Below are positions 1 through 11,200 of a stretch of 64,000 nucleotides of DNA, piece after piece. The stretch's first letter is position 1. Each line of letters starts with the position of its first letter. This stretch comes from Capillidium heterosporum. Its lineage: Eukaryota; Entomophthoromycota; Entomophthoromycetes; Entomophthorales; Capillidiaceae. The position numbers and the translations under genes were made by a program. The DNA is taken from contig WBMQ01000004.1 in the NCBI GenBank assembly GCA_016630905.1, positions 2,294,001 to 2,358,000 on the forward strand, read 5' to 3'. Below the pieces are notes generated by a model. That model did not search any database and was not told the origin of the DNA. It saw nothing but the letters and a program-made list of their open reading frames with translations.

Positions 1-1210
1 CCCTGGTTTCACTTCAACTCTAATAGGTCGACCATCGAGATGGTTCAAAAGCACTCTATCGAAACCCAGTAAAACATCCTTCAAGCTGACTTTGATCTCA
101 CATGACAGGTCTAACCCCGATCGTTGGAACGTGGCATGAGACAGTTGGTTGATGATAAAGTACAAATCGCCAGGGTCACTTCCAGGCTAAAGTTTGATGA
201 GTAGCCTATACTTTAAATAGATTTACCTGCTGATCGGCCTTGTTGATAAACTTGATCTTCTGGCTGTTAACCATACCTCTATCGATGAAGACTTCGATCA
301 GCTCCTTCAAGTTGCTGCTACCGGAGCTCTTACATTTACGACACCTATCTTTGGCTGGGAAGACAGAACCTTTACCTTTACCTAAATAGATTATGTTAGT
401 TGAGTGTTTTGAATAACACTATGTACAGCTGGAGCAGGGGACGTGGATGGGTTGGTACTGGTGGCTACCAACTTGACGCAACTTCAGGCTGCGGCCACTA
501 CCTTTACAGCTTCTACACCCCGTCTCAGTACCACGCTTTCCTCCATTTCTAAAAATTGGGTTGGAAATTAATTTTTAAAATTTTAAAATACCCTTGACAA
601 GCTTGACACTCAATTGTACGTTGCATCATAAATTTGAAATGATCCCCCTTGTAAAGCTGTTCTAAAGTTACTTCCAACTCATGTGTCTGTCTCTGCGACT
701 TGCGCTTGGTGCTTTGGGCTGCAGCGTTGTTATTGGCAAAGTTGTACCCTAGGTTGAATTCGCTGGTTGACCGGTACATGTCGTAAGCTTCTCTTTTTGT
801 AGCTTTTAGAGGTCGCCTTGAACTTATTCAATAGTTACCTCTTCTCGGAATCGATTAGAACTTCGTAAGCTTCACTTTATTTAGTTTGGGTTGTTTATTA
901 ATTTTGTTTTGTTATTTGGGGTACCTTATTTCTTTAAACTGGGATATAGGTTAGATTATGGTGAATTTTGCTTTAGAAGAGTGTACCTGCTCTTCGTAGC
1001 CTTGAACTTTGTCGGGATGGTACTGTTTCGCCTATAGGTTTAAACATATAAATTAGTTTTACAAACTCATGGATGGGAAGAGTATCCTTACCAAGTTTCG
1101 ATAGGCCTAAAAAGTTGGATTAAGAAAGGATGTTTATAAATAGATACCTTTTTGATCTGGCTTTCGTCAGCATCGGTATCGATTCCTAAAATCTGGTAGT
1201 AGTCGCTCAT
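1..1210 (-). CDS. class A DnaJ (Hsp40) co-chaperone, Ydj1-like, 3' part outside window
   Basis: Co-chaperone that binds unfolded clients and stimulates Hsp70 ATPase in the cytosol. The protein starts MSDYYQILGIDTDADESQIKK at 1210. Short exons then give AYRNL, AKQYHPDKVQGYEEQ with the HPD motif that contacts Hsp70, and EAYEVLIDSEKREAYDMY, closing a complete J domain. The Gly/Phe linker is replaced by an Asn/Ala-rich stretch. A type I zinc-finger region follows with CQACQGNG, CRSCKGSG, CSSCKGKG and CRKCKSSG, then the start of the client-binding domain (DPGDLYFII, LDLSCEIKVSLKDVLLG). Splice sites inferred by reading: donors near 1147, 1089, 990, 838, 592, 428 and 222. The coding region runs off the left edge, so the C-terminus and any CaaX box are unseen. 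No frame break is seen in the visible part. The class is certain; orthology to a particular yeast gene is inferred. Confidence 0.9.
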
Positions 1211-1655
1211 CTTTGTGCTCTTCTATTCCTTTCTGTTGGGTTCCCCTTTCTAAATTTTCTAAAAGATCTAAGCTTTGTTGAGATTTAAATTTCGATTTTG
1301 GCTTGCAATCGAAACTTTTAGAGCCAGAGTTTAGGCCAATTAAAGGGTATTATTTTCTCAAAAGGTTTGGTCCAAGATAGCTCTGCTGTGGAGCTGAGGG
1401 AGTGTTGTAAAAGTAGAGATGTGCTATTGCGTTAGTGGTAACTTGGCATTTTAAAGAATTTTTAGGTTGGGCTGCTGGTGTGAGCTGACAATACAATTAA
1501 AAATAACTAGATTTACTTATTCTTTTTATTAGCTATAACGGGAAACTAATAATTTAAAGGAAGACAATCAGGCTATTTAATAAAATGTTAATCTCATAAA
1601 AGGTGCATTAAATAGTTAGGTACTATAAACAACAAAACGATCTACCGTATGCAAA

Positions 1656-2142
1656 TTACTTTTTTTTATTCTTAGTCGAGATACTATGTGTCTCCTTTTT
1701 TACAATATTGCTGCCAAATTCATGGGTTAAAACTTTATAATTTCCATCTGCTTCGATAACAGGAACCCTTGTAGCTTCTGAATTTGTTGTCTTGGTACTA
1801 CTTTGCTTAACTATCTACAGTTATTGAAATAATTGAAAAAATCTTACTTTGCTGTAGGCAGTTCCTTCACCGAAAGCACTTTATCTTCAACTGTTTTTTG
1901 ACGCTTGTTACTTTTGTTTAGCTGATATTTTGTGTCGGAACCTTTGTTGCCATAGGTTGGGTAGGGTATCGTACTCAACAAGCCTTCATCTATCACTATC
2001 TCTTTCTCTAGTATTATGCGGGTGTTTCGTTGATACTTGTTGATTTTCATCACTGAAATCAAAAAGCCAATTGCCTGAACTTTTCAGTTAGCTGTAGCAA
2101 TTAGTGTGAGTTTATTGGCTCACCTGCCCTCTCAAATCGCAT
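1656..2142 (-). CDS. small basic protein of unknown function
   Basis: I do not recognise this protein. The best model has three exons. A short first exon (MRFERA) starts at 2142, then an intron with donor GTGAGC runs to an acceptor near 2059. A central exon reads MKINKYQRNTRIILEKEIVIDEG..., followed by an intron using a GTGAAG donor near 1879. The last exon ends in Lys-rich STKNKKK and stops at 1656. If that second intron is not used, the protein ends at 1844 with ...KELPTAK. The product is about 120 residues, basic, without signal peptide or membrane segment. It is transcribed away from SYF2 with about 50 bp between start codons. Long open frames and clean splice signals support a gene; exact borders are uncertain. 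Confidence 0.5.
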
Positions 2143-2191
2143 TTCAATCTCAACTGAGCTTTCTTGCTTTTATAATTTGTAATTCTTGAAG
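2143..2191. promoter_or_regulatory. short bidirectional promoter interval
   Basis: Only 49 bp separate the inferred start codon of the minus-strand small gene from the SYF2 start codon, so both 5' untranslated regions and core promoters must overlap here or extend into the partner gene. No TATA box is visible. Confidence 0.4.
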
Positions 2192-3171
2192 ATGAGCCCG
2201 AAAGCTAAAGTCGAACGTAAAGTCAAAAAGGCCAAGGTGGTCAATATAGAGAAGCCAGAAGCAAGTAAAGATGGTGGTAGTTCAAAAGCAAAAGAGAGGT
2301 TGGAGAAGTATAAAGAGTTGAGAGCTAAGATGGTAAAGCGAATTTGATTTTTCGGAATTTTATTACCTCAATTTAGTTCCTTATTAACTCTGCTTTAGGC
2401 CGAAGCCAACAGTGCCAACAAAATGGAAGTTTATGCCGAACATCAGCGCAACAAAACCAATCCAAAGCTAGTTGCCAAGCTGGAGAAGAAGCGAGAGGAA
2501 GCCGACCGCTTACAAGCTCGCATGGTAATAGCTTTTGTTTTTATTTTTCTAACTTTAGCTAGGATGCTGAAGAAAATGGCGAAGATTACGAACGCGGTAG
2601 GTTCTGGACTTACTCAGCCGAAGCCGTTGAAAAGTACGAAGCTAAAGAAGAAGCTAAAAAATTACGCTCCCAAAATGCTTTTACTGGTAATGATTTTTGA
2701 CAATATTGAAGCTAATTTCTGAATAGACTTTGGTCAGGTTGCCGAAAAAAAGTACAATAAGTTGGTAGATCAAATTAAACCCAATTTGGTCGCTTACAAA
2801 GAGCAAAAGAAGGCTATCGAAAGCGGTATTGTAATAGCACCTGACAGTGAATTGGCTGCCCAATCGGTTATGGCGGCTGATGGCAAGCATGTACTATATA
2901 ATCCTATTTTGGAGAAACCAAGCTCTGAGGCTGTCGATCGACTAGTCAACCATGTTAACAAACAGTACTTGAGCTTTTTATATTTGGTTATTGATTGCCT
3001 TTTTACTTTAGGATCGCTAGTAGGGCTAAATTCTCCAAGGTCAAGGTCAAGGATGAGGATGTTACCTACATCAACGATAGAAATGCTCACTTCAACCGCA
3101 AAATCTCAAGGGCCTTTGATAAGTACACCAAGGAGATCAAAGACAATTTGGAACGTGGGACTGCTTTGTAA
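2192..3171 (+). CDS. SYF2: pre-mRNA splicing factor SYF2
   Basis: SYF2 belongs to the NineTeen/Prp19-associated part of the catalytic spliceosome. Five exons are joined by introns near 2332-2399, 2525-2562, 2686-2725 and 2969-3012. The basic, coiled-coil N-terminus (KERLEKYKELRAKM, NKMEVYAEHQRNKTNPKL) is followed by the family core DYERGRFWTYSAEAVEKYE, DFGQVAEKKYNKLVDQIKP and the diagnostic C-terminus YINDRNAHFNRKISRAFDKY then KEIKDNLERGTAL. The human protein ends in the closely similar NLERGTAV. Length (about 240 residues) fits the family. The start at 2192 is the first ATG after the divergent promoter. No frame break. Identification is firm. Confidence 0.93.
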
Positions 3172-4107
3172 AGGTTTTTATGGGGTGGCGAGGATTTCGT
3201 CTGGCACTATGATCTTTTATGGACAAGTAGTACTAATATCGTGGGTTTGATGTACGTTGATACTTACTATATCGCTTTCTACATTCTTTCATTTCAATTA
3301 AACTATTATTTTCAAAAGAAATTGCTTTGTAGTTTGATTTTAAATCATTAGATGAGTCAATAGTATAATAGAGCTTGGTATATCTGTTATAAGAGATTCA
3401 TAAATTTAGCTTGGAGAGATATTTTCAGATTTTAATAGTTTGTTACATAAGATTATTAACAGCTATATATTCTAAACAAAGTACATTTTGAAAAGAAATA
3501 GGATGGTATCAAGAACCTTATATTCGGCAGGGAAAGCTGGAAGGGTATATTTAAAATAGAACCAATTGAGCTAATAATGGAGTAAGTTTTGTAAATCATC
3601 CGGCTGTAGCTGCTGTTGCCAAGGCCAAAACGTTGGTCAGAATGCTGAAATAACCAGTACGTTATCAATATCAGATGATATGGTACTTCGATAATACGTA
3701 TGGATAGTGATGGTAAAGTATAAGGTAGCGAATATCAGATGTGCTTGTAGGCCAAAGTTCAAGAGATTTGCTAATGGTTTGGTTTAGTAAAGTAAAAGTT
3801 GAAATTCATGATGATGGAAAAATAAGTTTTGATTGGAAAAAGATGTATATATGTTAGAACTACTTGTATGAATAGGAACAGCAGCAGTTTAGAAATAAGA
3901 AAAACAAATTCAACTTACCTAAACATCAATGAAAAGTATATTTTGTATTTTAATAACAGAACTTGCAAGTCCTTCAAAACTAACATAGATTCAAGTGTAG
4001 GAGAATTAAAAATGTGTATCCAGTCAAGCATTTTAAAAAGAAATCCCATATGTATACGGCAGAAATTAGATAGGTTTAAAGTAGGTTTGATAATACCAAA
4101 AGGAAAC
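3172..4107. other. intergenic, convergent 3' ends
   Basis: A+T-rich DNA between the convergent SYF2 and pseudokinase genes. Open frames here are short and lack family resemblance. I see no RNA gene, repeat or further exon; it probably holds the two 3' untranslated regions and terminators. Confidence 0.5.
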
Positions 4108-6516
4108 CTAGTTCCTACGGTTACGGCTCAACTGGTCAATAGCCAAGCTGTGGCCACGGTTGGCAGCTTCCTGAATACATTTGAGTGCTTCACTCTTGTT
4201 GACGTGAGTACCTCGACCCTTGGCGTAGCAAACTCCCAAGTGATAGTACCCCTTCTTGTTGCCTAAATCAGCCGACTTCTTGTAGTACTCGAACGCTTTA
4301 ACTAAATTCTTGTCCTTGTTCTCTTCACTCGAGTAGTACATACCCAAGTGGTCCATAGCGTCGCTATCGTTGTCGTTGGCAGCAACTTCAAAGTGGTGCA
4401 AAGCTTTGGTCCAGTCCTTGTCAACAACGTCCTTTTGGCCCCAGAAGTAGTAGTATCCGAGGTAATAGTGTGCCTTGGTGTCGTTGAAATCAGCTAGCTG
4501 GGTAAACCCGTCAAAGGCTTCCTTACGCTTACCGTTGTTGTGGAAGTCGAGAGCCTCCTCCAAGGTGATGGTTGGTTCGGCCGAAAAGAGGTCGAGGTCG
4601 TCATTCTCGTCTTCGAAGTTGAGGCGCGTCTCTGAGAACCCAACCTTGGGCTCGTCAAAGAGATCTTCGTCTAGATCGAAACCGTCGCGGTCGTGGGCAA
4701 AGACTTGTGTCTCGCCAAACGTGTACTCTGGTTTCTGACTTGGGGGTGGGCTGGCTACGTTGTTGGTGTAGCTCGGCTGCACGTTGCTGTCTCTAGATAT
4801 ACCTTGGTAGGGCATGGGCATGTGGCTGATGTTGTAATCGGGTGTGTTGACGCCCATGCCATCCAGCATGTTCATGAGGGGGGCCGATGGTGCTGGTGAG
4901 TCGATGGAACTTATCGAGGTAGGACGCGAGCGCTGCGGGCTTGTGAAGCTGCCACTCGAGTTGCGGGGGTTGTAGCTTTGGACGTTGCCGTTGGCTTGGA
5001 TGTTGGAGCTGTCGGCTATACCAAACGATTCAAAGTTGTCATTCAGGTTGTTGACAGCCGATTCGGCGGCAATGGCCTGCCCCACCTTGGCAACGTTCTG
5101 GTCGGACCACAAGTTCTGCATGTTCTCAGGAACTATTTCACTTTCGCCGGTTTGGTTGGAGATGGTGTCGAGCTCATTGATGATGTCGGTGGCGTTGGGG
5201 CGTTCCTTGGGGTCTTGCTGCCAGCAGGCGTTGATGATGGGGCGGATCTCGGCCGGGACTTGGGTTACGTCTTCGCGCCCACCGCGGCCGACCAAATCCT
5301 CGATGGCTTGCTGCGACATGATCTCGTAGGGGTAACGACGCGACCAGATCGACCACATGACCATACCCAAACTGTAGACATCCGATTTGCTGGTCGATTC
5401 AAAGTAGTCCAAGATCTTCTCGGGTGGGATCCAGCGGTACCTGTCAGATCCGTCGTCGAATATGATCGCCGTGCCTTGTCCTATCTCACGGCTGAATTCG
5501 AAGCCAGAGATTTTGGCTTTATCGTCTTCTGTGATCAGGATACTGCTGGTCTTGAGGTTCTTGTGCAGGACACCCATTTCGTGGAGGAAAGCTACACCTT
5601 CGACAACGTCGACGGTAAACTTGTACTTCAGATCTTTGTCGATACGGTGGGTCGATTCCAACAGATCCTTCAAACTTCCCTTTTCGGCGTAGTCGGTTAT
5701 AAGGCCAAGTTTGTTACCTTTGATGCATACACCGATAAATTGAATAATATATGGGCAGACAGCGAGCCGTTTAAGGATGGCAACTTGTTTCCTCATATCG
5801 GACAACAACTTTTCATCTCCTAAACTTTCCTTCAAAGTCTTCTCGGCGACTACCTTGCTCTGATACAGACGCTTGTAGACTGTGTACCTTCGACCTTGCC
5901 TCGGCAATAATCCAGGGATGGTTTTAACTTGACGCTGGGGAATCTCAACAGATGCTAGAATATCTGCTGTGCTGGTCTTGTTCTCCTGTACGTTGCGAAT
6001 TTCCTCAATAATGATTTCCCTTTGGTCACTCTCGGCGAGGATGTCGTCGAAACCACCGACTCTACTGGCGATCAAAGCCATCTCCTTCTGCGACGAGTTG
6101 AGGGTATCGGAACTGACGGTTGAGTTGAGTTGATTTTTTACCGACATGCCGATATGAAGGACCGAAACCGCTTGGTCTATATCGATAAAGAGCCTATAAA
6201 ACGTCTTTTTATACTTGTCGCCATTGATAAGACGCACAAAAAGCGCCTTGTGTTCGATAGCTTCCAAGAAATTGAGACAGTTCTCGACGACGGTAACGTA
6301 GTTGTTGAATGCCGAGTTGTAATTCTTCTGCTCAAAGTAATCTTTGTTGCTTTCATACTTGACGCTCAAGTCTCGTAGAAAACTCTGGGCGCCGTTGACC
6401 TTGTTGCAAAGTTTGTCGCAAATTGACCTCGAGTGCATGAATCGACCGACTACCGCAATTATGCTATCGCCGATCTTCAAGGCTTTGTTCAAAAGCGTCT
6501 GCGTATCCTGCGGCAT
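4108..6516 (-). CDS. MLKL-like protein: N-terminal helical domain, pseudokinase, Sel1 repeats
   Basis: An intronless 802-residue protein. Residues ~1-130 are predicted helical and resemble the N-terminal helical bundle of MLKL/HeLo-type proteins. Residues ~210-452 have a protein-kinase fold of the TKL/RIPK-MLKL type, but key residues are replaced: the glycine loop is lost, the VAIK lysine is kept (K226 in VAEK), the alpha-C Glu is Gln (Q244), HRD is HKN (318-320), the DLKxxN asparagine is Ser, and DFG is GFE (338-340). GFE is exactly what animal MLKL has. APE is PPE (364-366). Residues ~455-650 are Ser/Pro/Asn-rich and probably disordered; ~651-795 hold three Sel1-like repeats (e.g. AHYYLGYYYFWG, KGYYHLGVCYAKGRG). 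It should bind ligand or partners but not phosphorylate. An in-frame TAG directly precedes the ATG, supporting this start. A role in signalling or regulated cell death is inference by analogy. Confidence 0.85.
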   Translation of the reverse strand: MPQDTQTLLNKALKIGDSIIAVVGRFMHSRSICDKLCNKVNGAQSFLRDLSVKYESNKDYFEQKNYNSAFNNYVTVVENCLNFLEAIEHKALFVRLINGDKYKKTFYRLFIDIDQAVSVLHIGMSVKNQLNSTVSSDTLNSSQKEMALIASRVGGFDDILAESDQREIIIEEIRNVQENKTSTADILASVEIPQRQVKTIPGLLPRQGRRYTVYKRLYQSKVVAEKTLKESLGDEKLLSDMRKQVAILKRLAVCPYIIQFIGVCIKGNKLGLITDYAEKGSLKDLLESTHRIDKDLKYKFTVDVVEGVAFLHEMGVLHKNLKTSSILITEDDKAKISGFEFSREIGQGTAIIFDDGSDRYRWIPPEKILDYFESTSKSDVYSLGMVMWSIWSRRYPYEIMSQQAIEDLVGRGGREDVTQVPAEIRPIINACWQQDPKERPNATDIINELDTISNQTGESEIVPENMQNLWSDQNVAKVGQAIAAESAVNNLNDNFESFGIADSSNIQANGNVQSYNPRNSSGSFTSPQRSRPTSISSIDSPAPSAPLMNMLDGMGVNTPDYNISHMPMPYQGISRDSNVQPSYTNNVASPPPSQKPEYTFGETQVFAHDRDGFDLDEDLFDEPKVGFSETRLNFEDENDDLDLFSAEPTITLEEALDFHNNGKRKEAFDGFTQLADFNDTKAHYYLGYYYFWGQKDVVDKDWTKALHHFEVAANDNDSDAMDHLGMYYSSEENKDKNLVKAFEYYKKSADLGNKKGYYHLGVCYAKGRGTHVNKSEALKCIQEAANRGHSLAIDQLSRNRRN

Positions 6517-7512
6517 CTATAGTGTTGGAGAAGTAAGAATATTGCAATAGACTTGAAAAGTAAACTTTGACTTATAGAGGTACTTTGGATTGGAATACAC
6601 GTATAAAGTTGCAAAGGCAAATTAGCTATAAGGAACCAACTTTTTAAGGATCAGGAATCGGTCCTAACGTTTTCGAATAATAGCGAGGCTGGATAAATAG
6701 TTTTCAGATAGCTCGTATCCAACCAATCGATAGTGGTAACTTTTCAAGTGCGGAGATATTGTCCTGTTCCAATTAACCAATGGAGTTTTTATGGTGACTC
6801 CTCAATGGCAAATCTTATTGATTCTTTACAGAGGACTAGATTACTAGAGAAATCTAGAGAATGGCGTAAAGATCGCACTTTTAGAATTGACTAGACTTGA
6901 AAATCACATTCTAACAAAAATAGGCATTTTGATGTTGTTATAAAGCTTATGTCTATTTAAAAAGGCTATGTATAACGGCAAAATGAAAAGTATATGCTTT
7001 AATTTCTATTGAACTAGTTTTATTTATATAAAAAGCTGTGTCAATTCGCTTTTAAATATACGGTTGCCATATTCCACGTTGTATCTCTATTTTGTTGCTC
7101 CTAATATATCCTTATATCTATACTTTGTATATATTAGATTTTATATTTTGCTAAACTCAATCCTTAAGCTTAGAAAAGATTTAGCCTAGGATAGCATTTA
7201 CTATATATTTAGTTTATTTAATTGATAAAGCGGTATTCTGGATATATCTAAATAGCTTATAATTGCAAATATTGCTAAACAATACATACTAAATAAGCTA
7301 ATATATATCTTTAAAGGGTACATTTATATGTAAAGTAGACATAGAATCGCAAGATAGTTGAAATCATCTATAAGCTAGTAAAAGAAAGTCCAGAAAGTAA
7401 CTATATTTCGAAATGTAGATACTTGTCATTAAGCTAGAATATTAAAACAAAATAAAGTATTACTCATAGACATATTTACTAAACGTAGAATTAAATACAT
7501 GAAAATAACAAA
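6517..7512. other. intergenic A+T-rich interval
   Basis: About 1 kb between the start of the pseudokinase gene and the stop of the next minus-strand gene. It is A+T-rich and probably holds the pseudokinase promoter and the neighbour's 3' end. No ORF, RNA gene or repeat is recognised. Confidence 0.45.
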
Positions 7513-8156
7513 CTAACTTTGCTCAAGCGCGTAGTTATTAGTGACATGAAGCAGCTTGTCAACAAGGCGCCTAAATTTAGCTAGGTAATGCTCATTATCA
7601 TCTAAAATGAAGCTGTCATCTTGGGCCCGGCATATCTCTATAAAGTCAGAAAAATAAATGCATATACATTACCATTTGTCCAAGTTAAATCCGAATGCTG
7701 AACTGTTATATAATACTGCCTTCCATAATCGACAACTTTCAAATTTCCATCCGACTCGAAACTTTCCGAAACTGACTTTATACCCAAATGAGGCTGTGGC
7801 AAACTCAAAAGCTCTTCAATTAAGGCGGCTAAAAGTTCTTGGGCGATATCCCTTGAAAAAATCAGCTTTAGTTTAGTAAAAGATTACCTAGGTATCGTTC
7901 CAACATATTTCTTATATGGATTCGTAGCATTTTTATCGGTATGCTTCTCTTGGTCAAGCGCTTCGTACGTAATAGTGATGTCGCTTTCCGGATCTTTCTC
8001 CACCAGTTCTATATTCTTGCTGCAAACGGTTAACATTTATTTGAACACATGTATTACTGGATTAGCGGTCCTAATAACTCGCCTCGCTCACTTTTCTCAA
8101 TTAAGACGATTTTGAATCCCATACTTGAAGAATGAAGGAAGCTTCACAATTTTCAT
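7513..8156 (-). CDS. protein of unknown function, three to four exons
   Basis: Not recognised. The reading is consistent across clean introns. A possible first exon, MKIVKLPSFF at 8156, is spliced with donor GTATGG to KNIELVEKDPESDITITYEA. A shorter alternative starts at 8036 with MLTVCSKNIEL. Then KYVGTIPRDIAQELLAALIE follows across a 35-nt intron near 7891, and later LKVVDYGRQYYITVQHSDLT runs across an intron near 7668 to EICRAQDDSFILDDNEHYL. The protein ends VDKLLHVTNNYALEQS. The product is about 160 residues, mildly acidic, mostly helical in look, with no signal or membrane segment. It is divergent from FAB1 with about 51 bp between start codons. Coding character is good; identity is unknown. 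Confidence 0.6.
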
Positions 8157-8207
8157 CTTTTGTATAAAATAGTGACATCACAGTAAACCTGCCTTTCTTT
8201 AGCTTTT
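8157..8207. promoter_or_regulatory. short bidirectional promoter interval
   Basis: 51 bp between the inferred ATG of the minus-strand unknown gene and the only plausible FAB1 ATG. It contains the TATA-like string TATAAAA near 8162 on the plus strand. The size assumes both starts are right. Confidence 0.35.
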
Positions 8208-11200
8208 ATGGAGAACACAAAAAATACGGGATTGATAAGCTTTTGAGGAGCTAGACGGAGGTGCTAAGCCGGTACCGCCAACCAGCATATTTTCCAAATT
8301 AATTGAAAGGGTACGTGGAACACTCTACGACAGTGGGACCGTCGACAAGTCAACCTCAGCAATCGAAACCACCAAAAATTAACACTCAGTTCAAAAGTAA
8401 TAGCCAAGTGACCAAAACTAAGGAAACCGCTTCCCCAAAGACAAGGAAAGAAAATTCCAAGGCTATTCGCAATTTGAAGGCAGCGGTCGAAAAGAGCAAC
8501 GGTAAACCAATTCAGATTTCCCCAAATTCTCCCAACTTGGAAAATAGGTTGACAGGATTTTCATTGACCAACAGCCTCCCCAATTTCCTCTATAGTTACG
8601 CCGGGTCCGCAGAAGCATCAGTCAACTCCGCATTCCCATGTTTATCATAACCACCAAAGAGATTCACTGCACTCGAATGACGAACAGCATCGACGTAGCC
8701 GGAGTTTAAAGTACAACAAATCTCCCAAAACCTTTTCCGACGATAATTTGCTTTCGAGCTCTGAAGAGGAAATAGAAGAAACGCCTCAGCTTAAATCTAA
8801 TGAAGTTCAATCTCCTGACAAAGACGACTTCTATAACATTGGGAATGGATCATCAACTTCACTATTCGTGACTAAACCTGGCGAAGCCATGAGTAACATT
8901 TTCCAACAGCTGCAAGGTCGAGATTCCAACGACGGAAGTAGAGATTTCTGGATGAAGGATGAACATTGTCACAACTGTTATCACTGTTTACGTTCTTTTA
9001 ATCCGATTTTTAGAAGGAAACATCACTGTCGTATTTGCGGTAAGTTTTATAGTACACATTAGCTTTACAACAATCATTACAATGGTTAATTTGCCAGTTG
9101 TATCTCCATTTCCATTTTCTAATAGCTGTATCAATTAGGACTTATATTCTGCTCCGATTGTGCCTCTAACATGATATCAGGAGACATCTTAGGACAATCC
9201 GGCCTGATAAGAGTTTGCGACTACTGTTTTAGACTCAGAGAATCTTACCAACAGAACGGCGGATATACTATAAAATCTAAGGATGAGTACCATGAGGAGG
9301 CACAGCTTCGTAATCAAGTATTTTTTACCAGCAGTTTAAATAGAGACCGCACCAACGAAGATACTACGACAAAGAGCCCCAATCTCAACTATAACCGCAT
9401 TTCAGATGATAGCGCCGGTCTTAAGAAGCTGTTGACTGCTGGGACTCGTGTCGCCATGGGATTTGAATCAAAGCAAGACCACAGTAACGGTTTACAGGGT
9501 GAATTGCCTATTAGGAAACAGCCACATCATAACGAAAATCCAAATTTGCCATATACTCCTGACAGCTTTATTTCGCCTAGCGACGTTCCTTTAACCTCCG
9601 AGCCAACCGATATTAATAACGGCGGGAGCAATCCACCTAAGCCGCTACTTTCCGACCGCGAAGCCATATTCTCCATGATCGATGGGTTCAAAGGTACTAT
9701 CTTCCCAGACCAAAAGAAGGAAAACGCTAAAGACAGAGCTGATATGCTCAGAAGCAACTCCCTTACGCGAAAGAGCTTGATGCAGCAAAATGCGACCTCC
9801 CCAAACGCCAAAAAGCTTATGCGGAAATTAACCGTTACTTCTGTGGACCAAGAATCTCCTGAGCTTGGGCATAAGCGGAGCCGGTCTTCGTATGGGGTTC
9901 AGTTGAATGTAGCCTCCTTGCAACACCTTAGGCGCTTACTCAAGCAGATGCTCTCGGACGCCCAAATTCCAGCTGAGGATGGCTGGGAAGATATTATCAA
10001 CTCCTTGATACTAAAGGCATCCTATAACCTCGAGGTGAATGTCAAGTCGGGTGACAACATGGATATCCGCCGATACGTCAAGATCAAGAAGATCCCCGGC
10101 GGGACGCCCCAAGATTCGGAGTATATACATGGCATCGTCTGTTCCAAAAATTTGGCTCATAAGATGATGCCTCGATACCTGCAAAAACCCCGAATCTTGA
10201 TCTTGACTTTCCCGATAGAATATCAACGAGTGGAGATGCAATATATGTCAATCGAACCAGTCTTGGCCCAGGAAAGCGAACATCTCAAGAATATGGTGGC
10301 CAGAGTCCTGGCTCTGAGACCAACCTTGGTTATTGTAGAGAAAGGCGTATCCAGGATAGCCTTGGAATTTTTACTCAAAGCTAACCTTTGTGTCGCGATG
10401 AATGTCAAAAGGTCGGTCATCAAAGCAGTCGCCAGGTGCACGCAGGCCGAAGTAATCACGTCTTTAGATAAATTGTGGCTGGAACCGAAATTAGGCGAGT
10501 GTCAAAGCTTTGAGGTGATTACTTACATGCACGAGCTTATTCCCACCTGGCGTAAAAGCTACCTCTTCTTCAGGGGTTGTAAGAAGTCACTTGGGTGCAC
10601 CCTGATACTGCGAGGCAAAGATATCCATACACTGACAAAGCTGAAGCGAATTACCGAATTGATGATCTACGCTGCCTATAGCTTAAAGTTGGAGACCGTT
10701 CTCCTCAGAGACTCTTTGGCTAAAATCCCTGGGCAGCTACCACCAGAGTCCGACGACCCCCAGCCCATGTCCCGTGAAACTAGCAACAAGAATGTTCCAG
10801 ATTACGTACCAGATGAAAATGACGTCGAGGTAATGACGATTCCATACAAAACCCGAATCCTTTCGTCCTCTCCCTTTGTCAAGTATCCCGTACCTTATCT
10901 CTTGCTAAAGATGAAGGAAGATGTCACTAGTATCAAAGAACTCAAGGAACGGCACCAAACTTCGCCTGCTTCCGACATGCTAGACATCGACTCAGACAAC
11001 AGCTCCCCAGATTCCAGTAGTGACGAAATTAGCAGCATCGCTCAGGGCAAGAAGGATCATACTAGCCTAATTGATGAACAAGTGCAGCGCTTACGCACCA
11101 ACTGGACCTTCTTTGAGACCTTCCAACCTCCAATAACCCCGTTCAGCCATCAATCGATCACCATCCTTTATTGCAACGTATCGATCGTACAAACTGAGAT

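Noticed and set aside
4978-5823. 281-codon plus-strand open frame
   Set aside because: Shadow of the pseudokinase gene on the other strand; no family resemblance and fully inside the conserved kinase domain.
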